The position numbers and the translations under genes are program-made. This document shows, one piece after another, positions 1 through 9,577 of a stretch of DNA of 64,000 nucleotides. Position 1 is the first letter of the stretch. Every line of letters starts with the position of its first letter. The stretch spans positions 7,724,501-7,788,500 of the forward strand of contig JAMPIT010000484.1 of NCBI GenBank assembly GCA_026261815.1, read 5' to 3'. Source of the DNA: Monarcha castaneiventris obscurior (Eukaryota > Chordata > Aves > Passeriformes > Monarchidae). The notes under the pieces are model-generated. The model searched no databases, was not told the DNA's origin, and saw nothing but the letters and a program-made list of their open reading frames with translations.

Positions 1-3000
1 ATATGGCATTTTTAGCAATGTTTCTTTCTCTTTTTTTTTACTTCCCTGAAAAGGCTGAGAAGTGTCAATTCCTGTGTAACAATTCACAAGTGCCACAAGC
101 CCCTGCTGCATGTCCTGCTGAATGTCTTCCATGGGATTTAGTGGGTGCTGGATGAGACAGAAGGAGACTGTCAATGCCACTGGCATTCCTTCACCAGTCA
201 GTTCCTTTGCTGTGCCCTGAGTGGCTGTCCCCAACCATTAGGAAAAATCATTTGTGGAATTTAGCATGGATTTGTTTGTACACTATGTACCTCAAAGTGA
301 GGTACCAGATTTAACCCTAGTCTACTTCCCAACCTTAGAAGCATTCCAAAGTGGGAACATCTTCCACTATATTCCAAAGGTGTGCTGGGTCACATACCTG
401 CTCTGAGTCACCTGTGCTTTGCCAGCCTCATTAGCAATTAAACCTCCTGAGCATAGCTCCCTCCACCAACTGCAGGAGACAGACCCAAGGACCTCTCAGG
501 TGAGGAGGACAGTGATAGCCCTGAGGTTACATCTTACTGGAACTGATCACAGTCACCACTATAATAAAAAGACACCGGATTAAAAAAATTGCATGATTGT
601 ACTATTCTGCTTCTTACAGAAGCTATGGACAAAACAAGGGCCCAAACTGGTGACTTGCAGGACTAAAATGACAGGTTTGTATCCTGACCCAAAGCCCCAA
701 CGCTTCTGGAGCACAGCTATGGCAGGCCAATGTTGTCCAGGGGCATGGCAATGGGAACATACCTGTGCATGGGTTGCACTGAATTTTTCAATTAAAAAAG
801 GAAAATATAGTTCCTAGCAACAACAGGATAAAAATAAATAATAAAAGAAAGCCCACACAGGAAGGCAGAGGAAGCTACACCCTTGAAATGCCTTTTGATG
901 TTAATGCAACGAGTCTTAGCATAATCTGCTTCATGAAAAACTGAAAGTAAATTAAAAAAAGGAAGGAAGCTTATCAACCTCTCCACCTTACAAAACTACC
1001 TAATGCCTTCAGTCTTCTTTACCATGACATTCTTTTTTTTTTTAATTTTAGCCAGTGAAAAAGGCCCTCAAAATACCCCTTTCAGTTCTTCTCTTTAATG
1101 AAGAATTGCTCTAAGATCAATTAACTGAGACAAGAAACAAAGCTGAGGCTGTTGGTTCAGGACGTCCTTTCATAAAAGACTAAACGTTTGACGTTAATTT
1201 TCTGTGATGTATTTTCAAATAATCCATGGGTATGAGCTTGAGCACTGACAGAAAGAAGCGTTGTATTTCACAGCCACACAGGGGCAGACAGTTTTAAGGT
1301 CATTTATTTAATTATGCAAATGCTACTCTTGTGCCAACAAGAGACATTCTCAAGCTGAAGCCATACATTGGATAATAAAGTTCATATCCAATTGAAGGTT
1401 CATTACCTGCTGCATCAACTTCAACTACTACCACATTATTATGGCGTACTACTGTTTAGTTAAAGTTGAGATAACCCTTCCAATCTAAAACTATTTTTAG
1501 GACAGTTAAAAATTAGTGTTCATTTTGTATGTTTTCTTTAATTGGCTATTCTACGAGAGACTATGCACGTACAAATTAAAAACAAAACCCAACCACTGCT
1601 CTGAAGCTAATCACCATTGAATAAACAAAGAGGCTTTTTAATCAACCCAAACTTCACTTCTTTCCTGCATTTTACAGCAATGTGTACCCAGAAGACATGT
1701 AGTGTTTTCTCTTCTCAACAATAGGTGTATTAAAAGCAGCCACAAAGCAGCACCCCCGGTACAGATAGGATAGAACCTGTACTGACCAACCACACTCTGC
1801 TTGGCCAACACTGGGGAGCAGGGAAGAGACCAGCAGGTGCTAAATTTATTTTGAAACTACCGTTCATCCAACCCAACAAAACTTTCACCACCTCTCCTGG
1901 AGCTGTGCTACAGTCAGGAGAGCAGAAAAGGCCATACTACAGAAAAGCTGCTCCTTCAAAGCATTATTCTGACTCAAGCACAAAGCAAATATTCACATAG
2001 TGAACACTTACTTTCAACTCCACAGGGCTCCCAGCGAAGTGGTGAAACATCAGCCACAGCAAACACGGGGCAGTAATGCCTGAGCCCTGTGGTGGAGCTA
2101 TCCTAAGCAGGGACTGCTGCTCAAAGGGTGCACGGGACCTTTCTCCCTTAAGCACCTACCACCCCTCAATTGCTCTGGCTGCTGGGCTGATCCCACAGGG
2201 GCCTGAAGCTACTCCTTTTTTTCCTGGGGTGAATTCTTCCTAAAGAGACTACAAAGGGATCAGATGAGCAGTGCCCCAGGAGAGACATCAGCACACGGCG
2301 GTAACTAAGGACAGAACTGTGCCTTCCAGGGGTAATGCAATCTTGAGTTGGCTCACGTGCACCACAAAACTGTGGCTCTTAGCTAATTATATGTAAAAAT
2401 CTTCCTACTGAACAAAAAAGCTTTTGCATGTAATGGAACACTCCTTTGCAACTGATGGACCAACAGAGGATAGGAGGCATGTTTCAGCTATACTTAGGGC
2501 ATTTAAGGTTTAAAAGCTAACACATTTCATGTCAGGTACCACAGATACCATGAGACTGGGCAAGAAAACAAGTCCGACTTCTGCAGCAAAATTAGTTTGT
2601 CCATATTAACCAGCCATCTCTGGCCACAAATCTTGAGCTGCTTAAATTACAAGATTCAGGGGTACTCTAACATGTTGAGTTGGCGTCTTTTTAATTAGTA
2701 TATTAAAACACTCCTTTTCAGTATGCCACAGTATATAAGTATCTTGCATAAATACTTACACTTGGCTTTTCTGTTTTTTCTTTTTAATAGAAGAATTTTA
2801 TTATCAAAGTGGTTTTGGTAATATGCCGCTATTGCACGCCGAACACTGTGCATGAAATACCTTCCTGGATAGCAGATAAATGTGCTTACTGTTATTCTGT
2901 GAACAAATTAATGTCACTGGGCAATAAGGCAAAGACTTAAATACAAAGCATCGCAAAAATCTATCCCAGTTTACATCTTTCAGGGCTGAGAAAATGTATA

Positions 3001-4264
3001 TACGTTTACATACACAGTCAGATACAAGGCACGTAAATAGAAACCTTTCAACAAGATGAACAATACACAGAACACACATCTGATCTCCCAGCTTGAAAAA
3101 TGTTCTAAGTGCCAATCTCCCTTCTCTGCTTCTCCACATGCTCGTGACGCTGCACAGCTGTATTCAGCCCAGCACAATGGCTGTTTGGGATGTAAGCACC
3201 TGATTTCATGAAATCCAAAGGTAAGCAGATCCAAATCTCACCAGAGCTAATGGATTTGGCCCTTATCTCCCCTTGCTAAAGCATCCTGAGTGCTGAGAGA
3301 CTTATCTAAGCATTAGGAACCAATATTAGTATTATAATGTAATATCCATATATTATTCTCTTGTCAGTCTTTTAGCTTATATGTAACACTTCAGCATAGG
3401 CACTTGCTCATATTCGGTTTTCCATCTACCTTATTACAGTTTTTATACTGAATACAAGCAAAAACATTTTAATGTGTTAGCTACATCAGCTTCTGCTGAA
3501 GTCTGATGAAGAACAGTTATTTTTAACCTCAGACACCTCCCAGATCAGCTCATTGCATAGCTCAAAAACTGGCACAAGAGGAATGCATGTGGCTGGGTAC
3601 AAGATGGGGGAAGAAGGGGAGAAACCATCTGTACCCAGTTTGTCACCAATAAATACAACCAAAACCCCGTGTCCTAAAGCAGAGAAACACTAAAGGCCCA
3701 GCACACAACCCAAACATATCTAGTTGGGACATCAAGTGCACCTCTGTAGCTAAGGTGCTGTTTCCAACTAGTCCATGGGATTTAAATGCCAAAATCATTT
3801 TGGGTGCTTTTGTGAATTTCCACACTCACCTTACTGCATCTCTTTCAAACTTGGCCTCTGCTGACTTCCAGAGTCTGAGCAAAAGGTCAACAGCAAAATT
3901 CACAGCAGAACATGTGGTTTCCTGAGCCTGGGATGGGAAACTTAGCCCAGGCCAGCAGCCACACTAAATTTCACCAGGCGTACAGGCTCATATCACAGCA
4001 TCAGCATTTTAATTTGTCTGCCTTGACAAAAAGAAAAATGCTTAGAAAGTTTTATGTATGAACAGACAAAAAGATGAAGCACCTCAGGTCCTTTTTGAGA
4101 CTGCAGGTTTTCAATACATCTTCAGATGAAAGCACAGCTTGCAAGCCAGGGCTGAGCAGGAGCATCCCCCCATCAGTGCCAGGCACCACCTCAGCACAGC
4201 ACACAGGCCTGCGAGGCTGGGGAACTACGGGAAGTGCAGGCGGCTCATCGCTTAAACACTATTT

Positions 4265-4400
4265 CATCCCGAGGTTCCAAAATGATAATAGACTTTATTC
4301 TAATTGGATTGTCTGCAATGAGCCAATTTAAGTGCTAAATGCTGCAAATTATTCAGCATGACATAGCAATGCAATGATCTGAGCCACTGCAGGGCAGAAG
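4265..4400. promoter_or_regulatory. Candidate conserved noncoding element
   Basis: This unique stretch has no simple repeat and is rich in short AT-core motifs. ATTGG and its complement CCAAT occur about 25 bp apart (near 4300 and 4322), and several TAAT/ATTA cores and a 'gctgcaaattattcagcatgac' type segment (about 4340-4362) follow. The texture resembles vertebrate developmental enhancers. Conservation cannot be seen from one sequence, so this is pattern-based inference only. Confidence 0.2.
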
Positions 4401-5063
4401 GCTTCTTGAAAGCTACAGTTCCTGAAGCATAATAAGGAGACACAAGTCTTGCTTGGCATGTCTCCACCAACCAAATTCATATTGTTTCAACAGCTGCAGT
4501 GTGCCCACTGAGCATTAACTAATGCTCTGACCTAGAAACAACCACTGCTAGCCAGCACCCCTGATTAGATGATGATTCTTCTGAACACACCTTTAAAGTC
4601 CACATCACTCTAATTGCTGCCTTTCAAAGAGACTAAGTACCGATGATATCCTATGTACACTGCACAGTGCTGTGAAATATTGATCTAACCACAAACTTTA
4701 AAATATTTAACCAACTTGAGTCTGTACTTTTGTCATCTGGGTAAGAATGTCACATCTATTCTCAAAGATTTAAGGGACAGGAAGAGATAGACATTTAAAG
4801 CTTTAGATTTTATTCTGGTGCAATTACAGCAGCATGAATTACAAATGCAAATGAAAGATTCCTGTGTTAACACTTAGCCCTACACACAGCACACAGTTCA
4901 AAAGACAATTATTTTTAGTAATTATATATAAAGTGGTTTTCTACATACATTTCACCGTAAAATGTATTAAAATTATATCATTGTATTAGCAAGGAAGATA
5001 AAGTAAACCACAGGGTTCTCTTCTGAATTTAGGTCTCAGATAACACCAACAATTCGCTAAGTG

Positions 5064-5082
5064 GAAAGAAAGAAAGAAAAAA
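5064..5082 (+). repeat. (GAAA)n microsatellite
   Basis: About four GAAA units run into an A tract. This is an ordinary short tetranucleotide repeat with no associated gene or transposon seen next to it. Confidence 0.85.
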
Positions 5083-5283
5083 GTAAATCATGACTCATAT
5101 TCATAATTTTTAATATAACATTATTATTCTCCTACAATCATCACAAGAGGCTATCCAGAATTTCCTTGAGACTGGAGAGTTTTATAGGACTTGCGGTTAT
5201 TTGCAATTAAAGTTCAGAATCAAACAGCAATGCCTGTGTTGTGGCACTTTGCATTGGTTTTGCACAGCCTGGTTTTTGGTATT

Positions 5284-5304
5284 GGGGGTGGGGGGGGGGC
5301 GGGG
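5284..5304 (+). repeat. G-rich tract, potential G-quadruplex
   Basis: The tract is a run of five G, one T, ten G, one C and four G, so it contains enough G for four or more three-G blocks. It marks the left edge of a GC-rich island that continues to about 6470. It is potentially able to form a G-quadruplex on the plus strand. Whether it is a fixed or length-variable locus cannot be judged here. Confidence 0.8.
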
Positions 5305-5640
5305 TACAGAGGTGGCTTCTGTGAGAAGCTGCTGGAAGGTTCCACCATGTCCAGCAGAGTCAATCCCTGATGGCTCTGAAGATGGGCATGCTGCTGGGCC
5401 AGTTAGAGATGATGGTAACGCCTCTGTGAGAACAGATTTAAGAAGAAAATCAAAACAAACTGGGGGCACAGTTCTTTCCTAGCCAGAGAAGAGGAGGAGG
5501 TGAGAACATGTGAGAGAAACAACATGGAGACACCAAGGTCAGTGGAGAAGGAGGGGCAGGAGGTGCTCCAGGTACTGGAGCCAAGATTCCTCTGCAGGCC
5601 GTGGTGAGGACCATGGTGAAGCAGCTGTGCCCCTGCAGCC

Positions 5641-6042
5641 CCTGGGGATCCACGGGGGATGCAGAGATCCATCCACAGCCCATGGGGATCCACGGGGGAT
5701 GCAGAGATCCACCCACAGCCCATGGGGATCCACGGGGGATGCAGAGATCCACAGCCCATGGGGATCCATGGGGGATGCAGAGATCCATCCACAGCCCATG
5801 GGGATCCACGGGGGATGCAGAGATCCATCCACAGCCCGTGGGGATCCACGGGGGATGCAGAGATCCATCCACAGCCCCTGGGGATCCATGGGGGATGCAG
5901 AGATCCATCCACAGCCCATGGGGATCCATGGAGGATGCAGAGATCCATCCACAGCCTGTGGGGATCCACAGGGGATGCAGAGATCCATCCACAGCCCATG
6001 GGGATCCACAGGGGATGCAGAGATCCACCCACAGCCCGTGGG
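5641..6042 (+). repeat. 40-bp minisatellite, ten copies
   Basis: Tandem units begin at 5641, 5681, 5721, 5757, 5797, 5837, 5877, 5917, 5957 and 5997, with a partial unit from 6037. All are 40 bp except the unit at 5721, which is 36 bp after losing 4 bp in the 'atccacag' segment. Each unit contains GGGGATCC, a G-rich GGGGGATGCAGAGATCC segment and ATCCACAGCC. Variation between units is by single bases (catggg, cgtggg, cctggg; cacggg, catggg, cacagg), and the last two full units share the 'cacagg' variant, as expected from local unit duplication. Every unit carries GGATCC. Since 40 is not a multiple of three and the unit has no stop in any frame, the array is open in all six frames. It is a VNTR-type locus, not a gene. 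Confidence 0.97.
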
Positions 6043-6402
6043 GGAGGTGCCCGTGCCAGAGTGGGTGGATTCCTGGAGGAGGCTGTGATCCAGTGGCAGA
6101 GCTGGTGGACAGAGGGGGCCCTGCTTCCCGGCTGGAGCAGCCTGTCCTTGGAGGACTGCACCCCGTGGAAGAGTGACCCACGCTGCAGCAGTTTTGGGAG
6201 GACTGTGTGCCCATGGGAGGGTGTTTGGCAGGACTGCTGCTCGTGGGATTGGAACCATGCTGGAGAAGTTCACAGAGAACTGTCTCCTGCAGGAGGGACC
6301 CCACGGTCTCACAGGGGAAGGATTCCTCTTCCTGAGCAGCAGAAGAAAACCTTGGGTGATGAACTGACCAAACCCCCATGCCCTGTCTCCCTGCACTGTC
6401 AG

Positions 6403-6459
6403 AGGGAGGGAGGGAGGGAGGGAGGGAGGGAGGGAGGGAGGGAGGGAGGGAGGGAGGGG
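6403..6459 (+). repeat. (GGGA)n tetranucleotide array
   Basis: Fourteen perfect AGGG units run without interruption and end in GGGG. The plus strand is pure purine with regularly spaced three-G runs, so it is a candidate for G-quadruplex or triplex DNA and is expected to be length-polymorphic. It sits 360 bp downstream of the minisatellite, at the right edge of the GC-rich island. Confidence 0.97.
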
Positions 6460-6699
6460 TTGGGGAAGATAAGCACCTTACATCTTGGCTCTCAGCTGGG
6501 TCTGCATCTCCTTCAAAACAGTTTAGCAGCATTCATTCTTAGTGGAAATCAACTCCTCAGCTCTGCAAGAATGCTTGTATCCAAGTTATCTGTCCCCACT
6601 AATATAAAAATGATCGATTTTAATACCTTCTGTCCAGTATCATGCTTACTTGTCAGTGTGATGGTATGTAGTTAAATTACCAACATTTCATATCTGATT

Positions 6700-6960
6700 T
6701 ACTGAACAGAAATATTAAAAACTTCTGTCCTAACTTCACTTTGCTATTTAGCTTGTGGATTTATTAGAATTAACCCCATTAGAGGAGCAGTTTACTGTAT
6801 TTTATTTTCCCACATATTTACTAATCCAGAGAGGCACGGGAACATTAATTCAGGAATTGGCTGCAATTATTTTTTGCTATTCAGCTAGGGGCAGTAAATG
6901 CAAACAGAATTGGCTGCAGTTCAGTGTCATTGCATGAGATTTCCTCTATTGTTTCCTTAG
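6700..6960. promoter_or_regulatory. Candidate conserved noncoding element
   Basis: A repeat-free block with several homeodomain-type cores: 'ttattagaattaacccc', 'aacattaattcagg' and 'ctgcaattattttttg'. The words 'gaattggctgca' occur twice, near 6854-6865 and 6907-6918, about 53 bp apart. An internally repeated motif among AT-rich cores is common in enhancers. No reading frame of interest covers it. Conservation is untested, so the call is inference. Confidence 0.28.
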
Positions 6961-8557
6961 ATGCAGATGTTAGGGTATAGAATGCTAAATTAAAACAGTG
7001 ACAGTGTCATCCCATACAATTTCTAATGGGTTCCTGGTAGGCTCAGTTTTCTTGCTGAAAATTCATTTCCTTTTACCTAAAAACAATCACAGAATTACAG
7101 AATTAAGACCACTTCTTCCTTCACCAAAATATAAAAAGGAAAGAATGCCTCAGCTGCTCATTTTTCACACAAAGCTCAGCATACACTGCAAATTGGGGAC
7201 TGCAAGCTTCAAGCATTCACCTTAATCATGAAGGCAGTGAAAATAAGATAAGTAAGAAATTTGACATTGCTATTTAAACAATGATTCTTTCTCTTGCAAA
7301 TGCCAATTGCTTTCACACTGAAAGCACTAGAGAGGCTTGAAAAACTTGTGCATTAATCAGGATTTCAGCACAATTCTCCAGCTTCTCAAACCAATCTTCA
7401 GGAAATTCTCTTGCTCTTTGGAAATGCTGAGGGCAACAGAAAAATAAGGGGAGGCACTCCTTTTCTGCTGTGTTTGTTCAAGATCATTGTTTTGTCTTTT
7501 AAAACAAATGCAGATGACATGCAGCTACTGCTGCTTCTTTTTTTCTCAGGGGGAATAATAGAGCAAAGGGGGCTGGATTACCTACAGATTGGTATTTTTG
7601 CTGTTTATCACACAAAAGCCTCTTCTCCAAGGAGCAAGCTGCATGGGACAACACAGGGATTGAACAGATAGTATAGGTCCTCACTGCTGTAGATGTAACC
7701 ACAACTGAAAATACTAACTACCTTCCCAAACAGAGCTCCTTTGTAGCTGCAGTAGCCCAATGAGGGACATTATACAACATCCCTGAGGGTAGCCAACCAT
7801 CTTTTATTTATTTCTGTTTGCTTGTTTTAAATGCTGGGGGAAAAATTAAAGGAGGAAATGATGATATTAAAAAAAGGCTTTCACTGCTTGCCCCTCCCCA
7901 CAAAAATAAAGATACAAACAAACAGAATACATCTCTCTTCCCTCTGCTGGGATGCTCCTGACAACAGTCATTACAGCTCCCAGCTGGGAGCTCACTCTTC
8001 ACTGCCATCTGAAGACTGTCACAGCCATAGGTTCCTGTAAGATTAGCAGGAGTAAGAAAAGATGCTGCCAAAACCATGTATCGTCTGTGCAACCCTTCAC
8101 ACGCTGGCTGAGCACTGCGAGGCAACAGCCCAAGATCCATCCCCAGTGTCAAAAAGCAGCCCATGTAAAGATGAGCACACTCAAGAGATAATGAGTTCCC
8201 TGGGGAGGAATCGAACATCCTGGCTTGAAAGAGGTCCGCCAAGAATACATTTTTATTTACACTCATTTTAAATGTCCACAGCTTTACTGGAGAAAGCTGT
8301 AATCTCAACTTTCTCAAGCATCAGCTCCCAACCTCCCAAGCCTTTTACCACTGACCTTCAGTGGCTCTTTAATTGCAACTAGCACTCTTGATAAAATTAA
8401 AATGTACATTATAACAGATCAATCTACCTTTTTAAAATGAAAAGCCAAGCATTGCAATTAAGAATCATGGCCTGGCTGCCTGGTATGATCTTATTGGTAG
8501 CTATTTTCCATTGTGGTAATGCAAAAAAGCTAACACTTTCATTGCTTCTTTTAACCT

Positions 8558-8579
8558 AAAAAAAAAAAAAAAAAAAAAA
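8558..8579 (+). repeat. A22 homopolymer
   Basis: An uninterrupted run of 22 A. I looked upstream for a processed pseudogene or SINE body that would explain it as a retroposed poly(A) tail and recognised none, so it is annotated as a simple repeat. Confidence 0.95.
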
Positions 8580-9408
8580 GTCCAAGAATGGGGTTTGAAG
8601 GTGTCTACAGCCTGAGCAGAGGGACAAGCTCCCTGACCCATGTCAGGCTCTGGAGCTGCTGTCTGCACACAGGATCCTAGGACAGGCACAAAGCACCACC
8701 TTGAATTTTGCCATAAAGACTAGGCACCTCTATGCTGCAAAAAAAGAAATTTCGTATCTTGCATGTCATTAGAAGGTGACAGGGCACAACCCATTGCAGG
8801 AATCCTGAATTCCTCTTGCAGAATTTTGCAGCTCTGAATTGTGCAGAAAGGGGCTACAGCTGTTCAGAATCTTCTAGCTTAAGCTTAAGCACAGGCGAGG
8901 AATATTGCAGACCACGCACAAAACAGGAGGAAGAAGTGCATCCAAGAGGAAATGATCAAATTCAGTGATTACAAAGCTAGATAAAACTCACACTAACAAG
9001 ATTAACTTGTTACATTATATGAATAAGCTACTGCTAGGACTCTGCTTATTATCAGACTACTAGAGGACAGTCAATTCTTTACATGCAACATATTCCATTC
9101 CAAAAGTACGTTCAGCAGGTAATAACACAAAGCTGTTGGGTAGAAACTGCCCTGTGCCCTTCCACGCACTCCTCTTCCCTGTATGCTACAAGAAGGGTTT
9201 GTTTACTCAATTATTAAGTCTCCAAAAGAAAGTATATTCCCCAGGTAACAGCAAAAGCATCCAGCAAAGCAGGAGCAGTGCTTCAAGCAGGCAATTACTC
9301 TACAATATGTGCCCAAATTAGCTATGGCAGAACCAAGGGCTTGCAGCAGGCAGCAACAGGTCAGACAGCAGTTCACCCAAAGTACATCTTGGGCAGGGAC
9401 ACACAAAA

Positions 9409-9577
9409 TGAAGAAGCTGTGGCTGCCCCATTCCTGGAAGTGTCCAAGGCCAGGTTGGACAGGGCTTGGAGCAACCTGGTCTAAGTAGAAGGTATCGCTC
9501 CCCACGGCAGGGGGTTGGAACAAGATGAGCTTTAAGGTCCCTTCCAACCCAGGCCATTCCAAGATTTGATTATATGA
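9409..9577 (+). mobile_element. CR1 LINE, 5'-truncated 3' end
   Basis: The sequence follows the 3' end of avian chicken repeat 1 retrotransposons. Recognisable blocks in order are 'agaagctgtggctgcccca', 'ctggaagtgtccaaggcc', 'aggttggacagggcttgg', 'agcaacctggtcta', 'ggcagggggttggaac' and 'aaggtcccttccaaccc'. They are followed by a decayed version of the 3' ATTCTATG octamer tail ('ccattccaagatttgattatatga'-like, about 9556-9577). Only about 170 bp remain, with no reverse transcriptase sequence, which is typical of the severe 5' truncation of CR1 insertions. The divergence and eroded tail indicate an old, inactive copy. The 5' boundary is approximate; similarity fades upstream of about 9409. Short open frames overlapping it are antisense artefacts. 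Confidence 0.95.

Larger units (their letters stand above)
1..5283. other. Unique AT-rich noncoding stretch
   Basis: No gene, exon or recognisable transposon is seen. Open frames on both strands are under about 115 codons and resemble no family I know. The stretch contains a T11 run at 1033-1043, exact POU octamers at 1314-1321 and 4845-4852, a short GAAA repeat near 5064, and a candidate regulatory block around 4265-4400 listed separately. It most likely belongs to an intron or intergenic region. Confidence 0.75.
5284..6470. other. GC-rich island holding tandem repeats
   Basis: Composition rises sharply relative to the AT-rich flanks. The island holds a G-run at its left edge, the 40-bp minisatellite in the middle and a GGGA array at its right edge. 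Between the arrays, at about 6043-6400, is non-repetitive GC-rich DNA. CpG dinucleotides are not dense, so I do not call it a CpG island or promoter. Long reading frames here are a consequence of the repeats and composition and are not called as genes. Confidence 0.7.
6471..9408. other. Unique noncoding stretch before the CR1 fragment
   Basis: No gene is supported. The stretch contains the candidate regulatory block at 6700-6960 and the A22 tract at 8558-8579. The open frames at 7808-8317 (minus) and 7831-8040 (plus) are overlapping, unrecognised and include low-complexity residues, so they are treated as chance. Confidence 0.7.

Noticed and set aside
5403..6675. Six long overlapping open frames (up to 360 codons) on both strands
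   Set aside because: All derive from the stop-free 40-bp minisatellite and GC-rich flanks. All six frames are open together, and the peptides are only translations of the repeat, ending in Gly-Arg-Glu runs from the GGGA array.
8195..8225. tRNA T-arm-like GTTCGATTCC on the minus strand
   Set aside because: Only four of five stem pairs form and no matching acceptor, D or anticodon arms are found. Neither a tRNA gene nor a convincing SINE B box.
8400..8580. Processed pseudogene or SINE ending in the A22 tract
   Set aside because: No coding or SINE-like body could be recognised upstream of the A-run.
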